Positions 1 through 8,483 of a stretch of DNA of 22,138 bases are shown here, piece by piece. This DNA comes from Bacteroidia bacterium. GTDB taxonomy: Bacteria; Bacteroidota; Bacteroidia; Bacteroidales; GCA-2748055. Made by a program: the position numbers and the translations under genes. Under the pieces are notes generated by a model, which did not search any database, was not told the origin of the DNA, and was given only the letters and a program-made list of their open reading frames with translations. Each line of letters starts with the position of its first letter. The first letter of the stretch is position 1. Location: NCBI GenBank assembly GCA_030596245.1, contig JAUVKN010000020.1, positions 1 through 22,138 on the forward strand. Direction: 5' to 3'.

Positions 1-595
1 CAGGTAAGGGAGCGAAATAGACAAATATGCCAAGCACAACCAGGATACCAGTGACAATGTAGAAAGGGAGAATAATATCATTCACCTGTACATCTTTCAA
101 ATCAATGAAAATCCCAAGGAAAACTGGTGCAATCCACCATGCCAGTTTGTTCATAATTCCCATAAGGCTCATGCGAACAGCTGCAGTATCCACAGGACCT
201 ATAATGGTTATATAGGGATTTACGGCACCCTGCAACAGGGTGTTTCCAATACCCCCTACAAAGAGTGCTACCAGGAATAGCGGAAAGCTAACGGCGTTGG
301 AGGAGGGAACAAATAATAGCATCCCCAGTGCCATAATAAAGAATGCAATCATCATCGCTTTTCGATAGCCGATCTTTTTAATTACCCACCCGGTTGGACG
401 GCCAAAGATGACAAATGCCGAGAAAATTGCAGCTGTGACCAGGTAAGATTGTCCGGTGGTGAGATTAAAGGCAGATCTCAGTGCTGGTGTCAGGAATCCG
501 CTGATCCCAACTCCAAAACCGATCATAAAAAATACTATGCCGATAATCATTAGCGGAATAACCGGGCCGATCTTTTTGCTAATTGAATTGCTCAT
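1..595 (-). CDS. Sugar MFS permease, FucP/GluP-like (3' part outside window)
   Basis: Reverse-complement reading gives an open frame from an ATG at 595-593 running off the left edge, about 198 residues with roughly six hydrophobic segments. It carries a basic cytoplasmic loop (GRPTGWVIKKIGYRK) typical of the MFS loop between TM2 and TM3, and the stretch GNTLLQGAVNPYITIIGP, the glycine/asparagine/proline-rich signature of the fucose/glucose-galactose permease family. Members of this family are inner-membrane sugar:proton symporters. The substrate cannot be told from this half. It is divergent from a sugar-nucleotide-type nucleotidyltransferase, which fits a sugar uptake and activation locus. 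The C-terminal half is missing only because the window ends. Confidence 0.85.
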   Translation of the reverse strand, partial: MSNSISKKIGPVIPLMIIGIVFFMIGFGVGISGFLTPALRSAFNLTTGQSYLVTAAIFSAFVIFGRPTGWVIKKIGYRKAMMIAFFIMALGMLLFVPSSNAVSFPLFLVALFVGGIGNTLLQGAVNPYITIIGPVDTAAVRMSLMGIMNKLAWWIAPVFLGIFIDLKDVQVNDIILPFYIVTGILVVLGIFVYFAPLP

Positions 596-637
596 TGCAG
601 GATGTTTTAGTTGTTTCGTTATTATTTCTGATGCGCA

Positions 638-667
638 TAAAATTAATCTTTTATTGATAAAGTCAAA
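638..667 (-). promoter_or_regulatory. Candidate Bacteroidota-type promoter of the sugar permease
   Basis: On the minus strand a TTTG (plus-strand CAAA at 664-667) is followed after 18 bases by TAATTTTA (plus-strand 638-645). This matches the Bacteroidota -33 TTTG / -7 TAnnTTTG arrangement except for the last base of the -7 box. The box lies 43 bases upstream of the permease ATG, leaving a plausible short leader. The region is very AT-rich, so a chance match is possible. Confidence 0.35.
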
Positions 668-727
668 TAATTTAAACTTGATAAGTACTTTTACGATTGC
701 TTAAACATACCAAGAACACTTATTCCT

Positions 728-1636
728 ATGAACACAACACTTTTGATCCTTGCAGCAGGAATGGGAAGCCGCTATGGCGGAATGAAACAAGTCGATCCAT
801 TTGGCCCATCAGGCGAAACCATCACCGACTATTCTATTTACGATGCCATGAAGGCAGGTTTTGACCGTTTTGTCTTCGTGATCTCACCAAAAATGGAGGA
901 GGATTTTAAAACCAATTATGTTAAGAAGTTCCCTTCTCATCTGAAGGTTGACTACGTAATACAATCCATCGATAACATCCCGGAAGGTTTTACACTGCCT
1001 GATGATCGTATCAAGCCATGGGGAACAGCCCACGCTGTACTTATGGCAAAGGATGCCATTAATGAACCTTTTGCAGTGATCAACGCGGATGATTTTTATG
1101 GAAAGGAATCTTATACGATCATGCATGATTTCCTGGTGGGTACTACGGAGGAGGTTCCGGGCCAGTACTGCATGGTCGGTTTTGAACTGCAGAAAACAGT
1201 ATCGGAGCATGGATCGGTGGCACGAGGTGTTTGCCAGGTGGATGACAATGGATTTTTAATTGGTATGGTGGAACAGACAAAGGTCTTTCTGAAGGATGGA
1301 GGGATCGTCTATGAAAATGAAGACGGATCGGTGCACCCACTGGACCGCATGGACACAGTTTCCATGAACTTGTTTGGATTCACCCCTGACTTCTTTGACC
1401 ATATTGAAGAGGTTTTCAAGATGTTTATCAGGGAGAACATTCAGAATCCCAAAGCAGAACTCTATATCCCCCTGGTGGTGGACAACCTGATCAATGCCGG
1501 GAAAGCACGAATGTCGGTGCTTCAGACCTCCGAGTCGTGGTTTGGGGTGACCTACCAGGATGATAAACCTAAGGTGTTGAGTGCAATTCGTTCTCTGGTC
1601 GATAGTGGACTTTATCCCGAGTCATTGTGGGGTTGA
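728..1636 (+). CDS. Nucleotidyltransferase (NDP-sugar pyrophosphorylase family)
   Basis: A 302-residue protein starting at an ATG with the N-terminal nucleotide-binding signature LILAAGMGSRYGGMKQ (residues 5-21), the G-x-G-x-R...K motif of sugar-phosphate nucleotidylyltransferases. VINADDFYG further on supplies the Asp pair that usually binds metal and sugar nucleotide. Enzymes of this fold transfer NMP from an NTP to a sugar phosphate in the cytoplasm. It is of usual length for single-domain members and has no C-terminal left-handed helix repeat. The neighbouring divergent sugar permease suggests work on an imported or salvaged sugar, but base and sugar specificity cannot be read. It is followed 16 bases later by a DMT permease. 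Confidence 0.85.
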   Translation: MNTTLLILAAGMGSRYGGMKQVDPFGPSGETITDYSIYDAMKAGFDRFVFVISPKMEEDFKTNYVKKFPSHLKVDYVIQSIDNIPEGFTLPDDRIKPWGTAHAVLMAKDAINEPFAVINADDFYGKESYTIMHDFLVGTTEEVPGQYCMVGFELQKTVSEHGSVARGVCQVDDNGFLIGMVEQTKVFLKDGGIVYENEDGSVHPLDRMDTVSMNLFGFTPDFFDHIEEVFKMFIRENIQNPKAELYIPLVVDNLINAGKARMSVLQTSESWFGVTYQDDKPKVLSAIRSLVDSGLYPESLWG

Positions 1637-1652
1637 TTCATAAGGAGTGTTG

Positions 1653-2603
1653 ATGCCACATTCCAGACTCAATACGATCCTTCTGGCCATTCTTTCTTGC
1701 ATGTTATGGTCTACGGCATTTGCCGGGGTAAAGATCGGACTGGAGTATACAACCCCTCTTCAGTTTGCCGGTACCCGATTTTTCATTTCAGGATTGCTGG
1801 TTTTCCCATTGGCCTTAAGGATCAATCCATCCTATTTCCGTATCGTGCGGGATAATCTGAAAATGATCCTCCTGTTTGCTTTTCTTCAGACCTTTTTGCA
1901 ATACGCCATGTTTTATACCGGTATTAATATGATTCCGGGTGCCGTAGCAGCCATTGTAATAGGCTCACAACCACTTTTTATTGCCATGGTTGCTCACTTT
2001 ATGATGCCTGGTGACCGGATGACCATGGTAAAAACCATGGTTATTCTATTCGGTATTATAGGAGTGGTTCTGGTCAGCTTTGGAAAAGATCCGAATTCTG
2101 GAACTGGCACTATTGCACTTCTTGGGATCCTGCTAATGCTGGGGATAAATGTGCTATCTGGTTTTAACAATGTATTGATCGCCAGTGAGAAAGGGAAGAT
2201 TCCTCCGCTGGTGATCAGCTCAGCTTCAATGACAATAGGAGGGTGTGCCCTGTTTCTTTTTTCCATTCCTTTTGAAGGATTGCAAATCGCGCCTAAACCG
2301 TTGCCATACTATCTTTCATTGGGATGGCTAAGTATACTTTCTGCAGTAGCCATCTCAATTTGGGTTACCCTGCTGAAAAGGCCTGGAATTGTGGTCTCCG
2401 ATCTAAACCTGTGGAAATTCCTGATTCCGGTTTTCGGAGCTGTTTTAAGCTGGATATTACTCCCAGCCGAACAACCAGGACCAATTACACTGGCCGGGAT
2501 GATGATCATTGCTTCCTCGCTTGTGATTTTGAACCTGGTTCACAGGAAAAATCGTACAATCATTGACTCTCCTCGCAGCAAGCTGCAAGATATCATCGAT
2601 TGA
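1653..2603 (+). CDS. EamA/DMT-family permease
   Basis: A hydrophobic protein of 316 residues with about ten transmembrane segments in two repeats. It has the EamA-type beginning (LWSTAFAGVKIGLEYTTPLQ) and a matching segment near residue 80 (GAVAAIVIGSQPLFIAMVAH). These proteins export or import small metabolites across the inner membrane; the substrate is unknown. I chose the ATG at 1653 rather than the in-frame GTG at 1647, because AGGAG at 1643-1647 is well spaced (5 bases) for the ATG and overlaps the GTG. The C-terminus is polar and basic, and the stop at 2601-2603 falls just before the intergenic hairpin element. Confidence 0.85.
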   Translation: MPHSRLNTILLAILSCMLWSTAFAGVKIGLEYTTPLQFAGTRFFISGLLVFPLALRINPSYFRIVRDNLKMILLFAFLQTFLQYAMFYTGINMIPGAVAAIVIGSQPLFIAMVAHFMMPGDRMTMVKTMVILFGIIGVVLVSFGKDPNSGTGTIALLGILLMLGINVLSGFNNVLIASEKGKIPPLVISSASMTIGGCALFLFSIPFEGLQIAPKPLPYYLSLGWLSILSAVAISIWVTLLKRPGIVVSDLNLWKFLIPVFGAVLSWILLPAEQPGPITLAGMMIIASSLVILNLVHRKNRTIIDSPRSKLQDIID

Positions 2604-2620
2604 TTGTTTATTTTAATTGT

Positions 2621-2661
2621 GCTCGCTAACCCCGAAGTAGAACTTCGGAGAATGCGCTCGC
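2621..2661. repeat. Short hairpin flanked by direct repeats (REP-like?)
   Basis: A perfect 7-bp inverted repeat, CCGAAGT (2632-2638) and ACTTCGG (2642-2648), with a 3-base loop is bracketed by direct copies of GCTCGC at 2621-2626 and 2656-2661. It sits in the gap between the DMT permease and the histidine kinase. No T-run follows on either strand, so it does not look like a standard intrinsic terminator. The compact symmetrical layout is what a small dispersed intergenic repeat would show; only one copy is seen in this window. Confidence 0.4.
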
Positions 2662-2702
2662 GTAATTCAAGAAAAAACCTAACTTTATGGGGTAATTCTT
2701 CC

Positions 2703-4748
2703 ATGAGAATTCCAACCCTTACATATCTGTTTGCGTTTGCTTTGGTTACGCTTTCGAATCTTCATGCTCAGGAGTCTCTTGAGGCAGTGAAAGGTGTCAT
2801 TGATTTGAGGGGATACAACTTTAAGACAGAAGGAGCTGTGGAGCTGGCAGGGGAATACGAGTTTTATTGGAATCAAATACTCAATCCGGCCATTGAAGGA
2901 GATACCGGTGAGATGACTTATGTGAAAGTGCCGGGTTCCTGGTTCAGGTTGAGAAACGAGTATCCCGAAATTGAACGCTATGGTTTTGCAACTTACAGGT
3001 TGTTACTTTTACTCCCTGAAAAGGTGGATGAGTTGACATTCAAGATTGAGGATGTCTTTTCGGCTTCAGGATACTTTCTTAACGGCAAAGCGATTGATTA
3101 CCTCGGATTTCCCGGTGTGAATAAGTACCAGACGGTGATCAAATATAACCGGCCTCTGGTCACCGGAACAGTGAATAGCCAGGAAGTTGAATTGCTCATC
3201 AGGGTTTCTAATTTTGATCACAGGTTTAGCGGTATCGTTGGAGGGATCACAATGGGCTTACCCGATCAGATGCAAAAGGCGAGGGAGAAAGATCTGTTCA
3301 GGGGTCATTTCCTGATCGGGGCATTTCTGATCATCGGTATTTACTTTCTTGGCCTGTATCTGATCAGGTCAGAGCATTACAGACTCTACTTTTCGTTGAT
3401 CTGTATGTTAATGGCATTACGGGTGGTCATGATACTTGAATTGCCTGTCATCAATGAAATGAATCTGAATGGGCTAACCATGGCCAGGTTGGATTACCTC
3501 AATATCTATTTCTTTGCTCCATTTTTTACATTGATGATCCGCTCCATTTTTCCCATTGAATTTTCTAAACTGATTTTCAGGATCATCATTTGGATCTCTG
3601 CGGTCTTTATTGCCGTGGTGGTGGTTTCTCCTGTCAGTCTCTTTTCTTATACCCTTCCGTGGTTTTTTGGATTCTTCATTTTGGTGAGTCTTGTTTTTCT
3701 GTACGTTGTTTTACTCGCCTGGAGCCGGGGAAGAAGCCATGCTACTGCTTTTACCATTGGCTTGTTGATTCTTTTTGCTGGTGCCTTAAATGATATGTTG
3801 AACGAGATTGATGCCATTGACACTGCTTATATTATTCAGTATGCAATGTTTATATACCTGTTAATATATGCCTACATATTTGCAGATAAATCAAATCACA
3901 TCCAGAAGAAGGCTGAAAAACTCGCCACTGAAGTGAGCCAGGTAAGAAACAATTTGGAGGACCTGGTGGAGGAGCGTACCACCGAGTTGCAAACCATGTC
4001 GAAGCAGCTGGAACGTCAAAAAAAGAAACTTGAATCTACCAACCGCGACCTGGTTGAGGCCATGAATGCCCGCAACAGACTGTTTGCTATTATCGGTCAT
4101 GATGTAAAAGCACCTATCGGATATACACGGCAAGCTTTGGAAATGATCCTGGAAAATCCGGATGTGTCGGATGAGGAGAGGGATGAACTGTTGAAGATGA
4201 TAGCCAGCTCCTCGGAAGTAACCTACAACCTTCTGGACAACTTACTGGTTTGGGGTAGGTCCCAGACCGGGAAATTGAAGGCAACTGTGGTGAAGTTTAA
4301 ACTGAAATCTTTGATTGATGAGAGCCTGGAGCTGGTCAATATCGGATTGAAGGATAAACACCTGAAAGTTGAGGTGTATGTGAGCGAGGAACATTTCATC
4401 GAAGCAGACAGGGACCAGCTCTATATTGTGATCAGGAACTTGCTCAGCAATGCCATCAAATTTACACCGGAAAACGGCCGTATTTATATTTCATCGAAGA
4501 AGCAAAAAGGGGAGGTGATCCTTTCCATTCGCGATACAGGGATAGGGATTCCTGAAGCAATCCAAAGTAAGCTATTTGATGCCAAGTCGCATATCTCTTA
4601 CAATGGGACCCAGGGCGAGAAAGGTTCCGGGTTGGGATTAAAAATATGCCATGAGATTATTCAATCCAACAACGGCTGGATGAAGATCGAAAGCGAGACA
4701 GGCAAAGGAACTACCCTCTTGATCGGGATCAAAGCAGGCAGAAAATAA
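2703..4748 (+). CDS. 7TMR-DISM-type sensor histidine kinase
   Basis: A protein of 681 residues. It has a signal peptide (1-22), a periplasmic beta-rich sensor of the 7TMR-DISM extracellular type (about 25-190), seven transmembrane segments (about 200-393) and a coiled coil (400-455). The kinase core follows: H-box FAIIGHDVKAP with phospho-acceptor His466, N-box NLLSNAIKF (579-587), G1 DTGIGIP (611-617) and G2 GSGLGLKI (641-648). The ATP-binding domain is complete, so the kinase is probably active and phosphorylates a separate response regulator; no receiver domain or regulator gene is adjacent. The open frame extends upstream to 2604, but that extension runs through the hairpin element and would bury the signal peptide, so the ATG at 2703 is preferred. 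The ligand is unknown; the DISM fold often binds carbohydrate-like molecules. Confidence 0.88.
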   Translation: MRIPTLTYLFAFALVTLSNLHAQESLEAVKGVIDLRGYNFKTEGAVELAGEYEFYWNQILNPAIEGDTGEMTYVKVPGSWFRLRNEYPEIERYGFATYRLLLLLPEKVDELTFKIEDVFSASGYFLNGKAIDYLGFPGVNKYQTVIKYNRPLVTGTVNSQEVELLIRVSNFDHRFSGIVGGITMGLPDQMQKAREKDLFRGHFLIGAFLIIGIYFLGLYLIRSEHYRLYFSLICMLMALRVVMILELPVINEMNLNGLTMARLDYLNIYFFAPFFTLMIRSIFPIEFSKLIFRIIIWISAVFIAVVVVSPVSLFSYTLPWFFGFFILVSLVFLYVVLLAWSRGRSHATAFTIGLLILFAGALNDMLNEIDAIDTAYIIQYAMFIYLLIYAYIFADKSNHIQKKAEKLATEVSQVRNNLEDLVEERTTELQTMSKQLERQKKKLESTNRDLVEAMNARNRLFAIIGHDVKAPIGYTRQALEMILENPDVSDEERDELLKMIASSSEVTYNLLDNLLVWGRSQTGKLKATVVKFKLKSLIDESLELVNIGLKDKHLKVEVYVSEEHFIEADRDQLYIVIRNLLSNAIKFTPENGRIYISSKKQKGEVILSIRDTGIGIPEAIQSKLFDAKSHISYNGTQGEKGSGLGLKICHEIIQSNNGWMKIESETGKGTTLLIGIKAGRK

Positions 4749-4757
4749 CCTTGTTAT

Positions 4758-5072
4758 ATGAAAGCACTTACGATCAAGTCAGTTGAAGTACTGGATGAGG
4801 CCATGCAGACCGACGTTCATCACACTTTTGGGATGGAGCACTATACCGATTATGTATTCAAACCAAGGAGCGATCAGAAATATTCAGCAACCATCGTACT
4901 GGAGGAGAGTGCCGAAGTGATCAGTAACATTGAATCACGTAGTGCTACATTCCCCGATCATGAGTTTCTGATCGATGACCTGAACATGGAACAGAATACC
5001 ATTGAAAGGTACCGGGTGAAAAATGGAAACATCATCGAGAAGCTTCAGTCAGGATGGGAATGGAAAAAATAG
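4758..5072 (+). CDS. Small hypothetical protein
   Basis: An ATG-initiated frame of 104 residues begins 9 bases after the histidine kinase stop, which suggests co-transcription. The protein is soluble-looking and acidic, without a signal peptide, membrane segment or cysteines. Its predicted mix of beta strands and short helices, with many Asp/Glu and a C-terminal W-E-W-K-K, does not match a family I recognise. Codon use resembles the neighbours, supporting a real gene. No function is proposed. Confidence 0.6.
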   Translation: MKALTIKSVEVLDEAMQTDVHHTFGMEHYTDYVFKPRSDQKYSATIVLEESAEVISNIESRSATFPDHEFLIDDLNMEQNTIERYRVKNGNIIEKLQSGWEWKK

Positions 5073-5097
5073 CACTCAATACTTGCTGAGATCGTCC

Positions 5098-7518
5098 TTA
5101 ATCTTTAGATTTAATCTTAACCCTGGTGGGTCTGAGGCCTTCTGCACTGGCGCTGATGATCAGATCGCCCGGTTCACTTCCTGCCTGCAGGATTAATAAT
5201 TGCTTTCCTCTTCTGACCTCTTTGGATGTGGACTTATTGGGTGTATGATCTGCCAGATCCCCATTGTCTATGACCCTGATCCTTCCGGGTCCATCCAGCT
5301 GGTAATTGACCAGGTGGTTGCTGCTCGGATTGAGTACGCCGGTGCTATCTACTACCTTTGTGGTAATATGGACCATGTCTCTACTGTTGGGTTTGATCTC
5401 ATGCCGGTCGGGATGCATGGCCAATTGGTAAGGCGCAGAAGAGGTGGTTAGCGTGTCTGAAACTTTTTGAAGTTTACCCCTGTCATCTTTATAAAATGCA
5501 TGGGCCACCAATTCTCCGGGTTCATAAGGAATGTGGGCCTTAATAACCCCGTCGGTGAATGATTTTCTCTCAAGTGCATTAACCAGGCGGTTATTCAGAT
5601 GTAATTCCACACGGTCACAGTTGGTAAAGATCACCACCTCCTTATTGGCTGTATCGTTTTCAAAGCTCCAGTGTTCAACCAGCGGAGCACCTACCCAGCT
5701 GGTTTGCCAGCTTGTAAGCCTGTTTAGTGAATCGGCCAGCAATGAATCCTTTACGGTAAGCTTTACAATAGCATCATCCCTGTATTGTGCACCAATGTAC
5801 CAGGCATGGGGTTTGATAAAGCCGTTAGTAAGCATTAGCCCGTTCCTTAATCCCCTGTCGGGCCAACCTGTAGATTCTCCAAGATAATCGATCCCTGCCC
5901 AGATGAACTGCCCAGCAACATATTCTTCCATATCATTCCATGAATTGTCGGCATAGCTGATTATCTGGTAATCCTCCTTGCGTTTTGTACCGTAGGCCTT
6001 GGTTTCGGTGGCAATAAATATCAGTTCGGGGTACTGTTTGTGCCAGGTATTGAATGAGTCGGTCATGTAATTGTATGATACTACCGGAGAGACATGAATC
6101 ATCCTTGAGGGCACTTCATGTTTGGCAGCATTTCCGGGGTGCAGCGCAGCTGTAACCATGCGGGACGGATCAATGGCCTTGACCAGATCCATAAGGTCGT
6201 TATACCATGCTACTCCTTTAGATGGATTGTTAAGTTGTTCCATGGTTTCGTTGCCGACACTCCAGAGAACCACTGAAGGGTGGTTTCGGTCGCGCCGAAT
6301 GAAGTTGGCCAGATCGGTCTCCCAGGTTTCAGCGAACTTAACTGCATCATCATCGCCATGCCAGGTCTCTTCCCATTTGTCATACATCTCATCGATCACC
6401 AGGAAACCCATCCGGTCACACAGATCAAGTACCTCCGGAGCATGTGGATTGTGTGCAAACCTAAGTGCATTCACACCCAGTTCTTTCAAGAGGTCAAATC
6501 TCCTTTTCCAGCTCTTCAGCGGGATGGCTGCACCCAGCTCACCGCCGGCATGGTGCAGGCAAACACCTTTCATCATCACTTTTTCTCCGTTAAGCAGAAA
6601 ACCTTTGTTCGGATCGAACTCCACCGATCGGATCCCATGAATTGTTTTAACATGGTCGATCTGTTTGTTCCTGTCCATCAGGTAACAGTTCACTGCATAA
6701 AGGTTCGGTTGTTCGGGTGACCAGAGCATAGGGTCCTCGATCTTGAATGTTCGAAGGGTGGTCCCTTTACTTGTGGGCTCCATGAATTCACTACTCTTTC
6801 CTTCTGCAACAAGGCGACCCCTCGGATCTACAATATCGTAACGAACTTCGAAACGTTGCGGCTTTCTGCCATTGTTCAATAACTCAAGTGAAACAGTCAG
6901 GTCAGCGTCACCTGTACTGTCAATAACCGATGTAACGGCATTTCCCCATATGGGCATATGCAGTAAATTGGTGGTGATCAGCCTTACATGCCGGTATATC
7001 CCACCACCGGAATACCATCTGTCAATAGGCAAATTGCTGCAATCGGTCCTGACTACTATTACATTCATTGTGTCGGTTCGCACAAGAGCGGTGATGTCGT
7101 GGTAAAAGCTGGCGTAACCGTAAATTTGTTTTCCAAGGTGGGTTCCATTAAAGTATACATCGGCATTCATCTGTATCCCTTCAAACAGGAGGTAGAACTG
7201 TTTGTTGTCCTTGTATTCGGACAGGTCAAGAGTTTTTCTGTACCAGCCTATGCCACCGGGAAAGTATCCACCCTGGGTGCCAGAAGGACTGTTTATGTTT
7301 ACTGGTTGTTCAATCATCCAGTCGTGGGGAAGGGAGACATAATTCCAATCGGAATCATCGAATTTCGGATCGGAAGCTTTGCCGGGATCGTTTTGAATAA
7401 ACCTCCAGTTCAGATCAATGGTAGTGTCGACCCGGGGTTGAGTATCCCTTGTCCTGTAGATAAACAGGGTGGCCAGAATAAAGACAATACTCAGTATGAT
7501 CCAGTGAACTGTTTTCAT
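5098..7518 (-). CDS. Glycoside hydrolase family 2 (beta-galactosidase-like)
   Basis: A protein of 806 residues with an N-terminal hydrophobic signal or anchor (about 5-21), so it is exported. Domain order is: GH2 sugar-binding jelly roll (about 30-185, including GGIGWYRK and DRWYSGGGIYR), Ig-like domain (190-300), TIM barrel (about 300-590), a DUF4982-like Ig domain (about 600-680) and a C-terminal GH2 Ig-like domain. The general acid/base is Glu424 in WSVGNETME and the likely nucleophile is Glu505 in FIATETKAYG. This architecture is common in Bacteroidota exo-glycosidases such as beta-galactosidases and beta-glucuronidases, so exact substrate is uncertain. The ATG at 7518 is chosen over a TTG one codon upstream. 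It overlaps by one base the stop of the SatD-like gene, so the two are translationally linked. Confidence 0.88.
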   Translation of the reverse strand: MKTVHWIILSIVFILATLFIYRTRDTQPRVDTTIDLNWRFIQNDPGKASDPKFDDSDWNYVSLPHDWMIEQPVNINSPSGTQGGYFPGGIGWYRKTLDLSEYKDNKQFYLLFEGIQMNADVYFNGTHLGKQIYGYASFYHDITALVRTDTMNVIVVRTDCSNLPIDRWYSGGGIYRHVRLITTNLLHMPIWGNAVTSVIDSTGDADLTVSLELLNNGRKPQRFEVRYDIVDPRGRLVAEGKSSEFMEPTSKGTTLRTFKIEDPMLWSPEQPNLYAVNCYLMDRNKQIDHVKTIHGIRSVEFDPNKGFLLNGEKVMMKGVCLHHAGGELGAAIPLKSWKRRFDLLKELGVNALRFAHNPHAPEVLDLCDRMGFLVIDEMYDKWEETWHGDDDAVKFAETWETDLANFIRRDRNHPSVVLWSVGNETMEQLNNPSKGVAWYNDLMDLVKAIDPSRMVTAALHPGNAAKHEVPSRMIHVSPVVSYNYMTDSFNTWHKQYPELIFIATETKAYGTKRKEDYQIISYADNSWNDMEEYVAGQFIWAGIDYLGESTGWPDRGLRNGLMLTNGFIKPHAWYIGAQYRDDAIVKLTVKDSLLADSLNRLTSWQTSWVGAPLVEHWSFENDTANKEVVIFTNCDRVELHLNNRLVNALERKSFTDGVIKAHIPYEPGELVAHAFYKDDRGKLQKVSDTLTTSSAPYQLAMHPDRHEIKPNSRDMVHITTKVVDSTGVLNPSSNHLVNYQLDGPGRIRVIDNGDLADHTPNKSTSKEVRRGKQLLILQAGSEPGDLIISASAEGLRPTRVKIKSKD

Positions 7519-8180
7519 CAATAATTGGAGCTATTTAGAAGGTATTCGAATCGATTAATAAATTTATGTATGGTATCAAAATGGGCGGCTTTGAGCCTGC
7601 GATTCACTGCAGGTTGGGAGATGCCAAGCATTTTGCTGATCTCCATCTGGTTCTTTCCCGTTAGGTTAAGGAACACTGCCTCCGCTTGCTCATCCGACCA
7701 GTCATGGATCATAATATCCATGAAACTACAGGTGAGATCAAACTCTGTATTTAAGGATTTTTCCGGCGCAACAATGCTCAATCGCTGGTTACGTTTCATT
7801 TTCCCGATTCCGGTGGTGGCTGTTCTGAAAGCGGTTCCATCAGATTCTCTCAGGTGGTCCTGTGCAAATTCAACGGGGCCGATCCCTTCACAGACCTTCA
7901 GTTCGAGTCTTTCAGAGAGCTCTTTGTACGCCAAAAACCGAAATGCACTGAACAACATGATCACCGATCGCATGGAGTGAATGGGATATTCAGAAAGGGC
8001 AAGGAATTCATCCATCCTGATGATCTCATATTTAAGCTTGCCTTTCTCTGGTACCAACCTGTTGACAGCTTGAAAGGAAGCACGAATCAGGTCAGGAATC
8101 CTACTGAATTGCTCATCCGACACCCTGGCTCCAGGGGCAAGTTCTCCCGCGACAACGGCGTAATGTGCCTTTTTTGTCAT
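7518..8180 (-). CDS. SatD-like protein with C-terminal helix-turn-helix
   Basis: A cytosolic protein of 220 residues. Its N-terminal domain begins with a beta strand plus AGELAPG and contains YEIIRMDEFLAL and later SVIMLFSAFRFLA. This layout (strand, D/E-loop, helical pair, VCEGIG strand) resembles the SatD family of Bacteroidota. The C-terminal part (about 162-201) is a sigma-region-4/LuxR-like HTH, including GKNQMEISKMLGISQPAVNR. Such proteins are thought to be DNA-binding or ligand-responsive, but a defined biochemical role is lacking. The pairing with a GH2 enzyme through a 1-base stop/start overlap suggests it could control or sense for the glycosidase; that is inference. Family assignment is by general resemblance only. 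Confidence 0.6.
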   Translation of the reverse strand: MTKKAHYAVVAGELAPGARVSDEQFSRIPDLIRASFQAVNRLVPEKGKLKYEIIRMDEFLALSEYPIHSMRSVIMLFSAFRFLAYKELSERLELKVCEGIGPVEFAQDHLRESDGTAFRTATTGIGKMKRNQRLSIVAPEKSLNTEFDLTCSFMDIMIHDWSDEQAEAVFLNLTGKNQMEISKMLGISQPAVNRRLKAAHFDTIHKFINRFEYLLNSSNY

Positions 8181-8483
8181 TCCAATCTAAATAATATTAA
8201 TTCGGGTATTTCGGGGTTTATTATGAAAAATGGTTAGATGCCAAATTTATAATAATTAAAGCTTATTTTCCTAACTTCTACGCAAAAAAGAACATACTCG
8301 GGAATATGCACCATTTAGCTGTAAATTTTAAAATACTAATATGTAGTCGTTTAGACGTGAAATATGCTAAAGATTAGATTCATTCTGAATAACTCATACC
8401 ATCTTATAGAAACCATGTAATACTGGCGATTAGTGTTATTTTTACACTTTTATTAATTGAACTTCTTATTAAAATGAATAACA
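8181..8483. other. Divergent AT-rich intergenic control region
   Basis: These 303 bases separate the minus-strand SatD-GH2 pair from the long plus-strand electron-transfer/propeller operon, so both promoters should lie here. I see no open frame or RNA gene. Notable elements are a good minus-strand -7-type box at 8242-8249 and a small inverted repeat AGTGT (8432-8436) / ACACT (8444-8448) enclosing a T-rich loop, 35 bases upstream of the first propeller ATG. No clear plus-strand TAnnTTTG was found; TATTTTTA at 8437-8444, inside the inverted repeat, is the nearest. Confidence 0.6.
8242..8249 (-). promoter_or_regulatory. Candidate -7 box for the SatD-like/GH2 operon
   Basis: On the minus strand this reads TAAATTTG, an exact match to the Bacteroidota -7 consensus TAnnTTTG, 62 bases upstream of the SatD-like ATG. 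No clear TTTG -33 element sits at the expected spacing (a weak TTAG lies about 21 bases upstream), so it is only a candidate. Confidence 0.4.

Noticed and set aside
456..704. Plus-strand open frame of 82 codons at the permease start
   Set aside because: It is opposite the permease coding sequence and its promoter and has no family resemblance.
2632..2648. Hairpin as an intrinsic terminator of the DMT permease gene
   Set aside because: No run of T follows the stem on either strand.
2604..2702. N-terminal extension of the histidine kinase
   Set aside because: It crosses the hairpin repeat and would place 33 polar residues before a good signal peptide; the ATG at 2703 is the better start.
5073..5097. 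Bidirectional terminator between the convergent small hypothetical and GH2 genes
   Set aside because: Only a 4-bp CTCA/TGAG stem without a T-run could be found.
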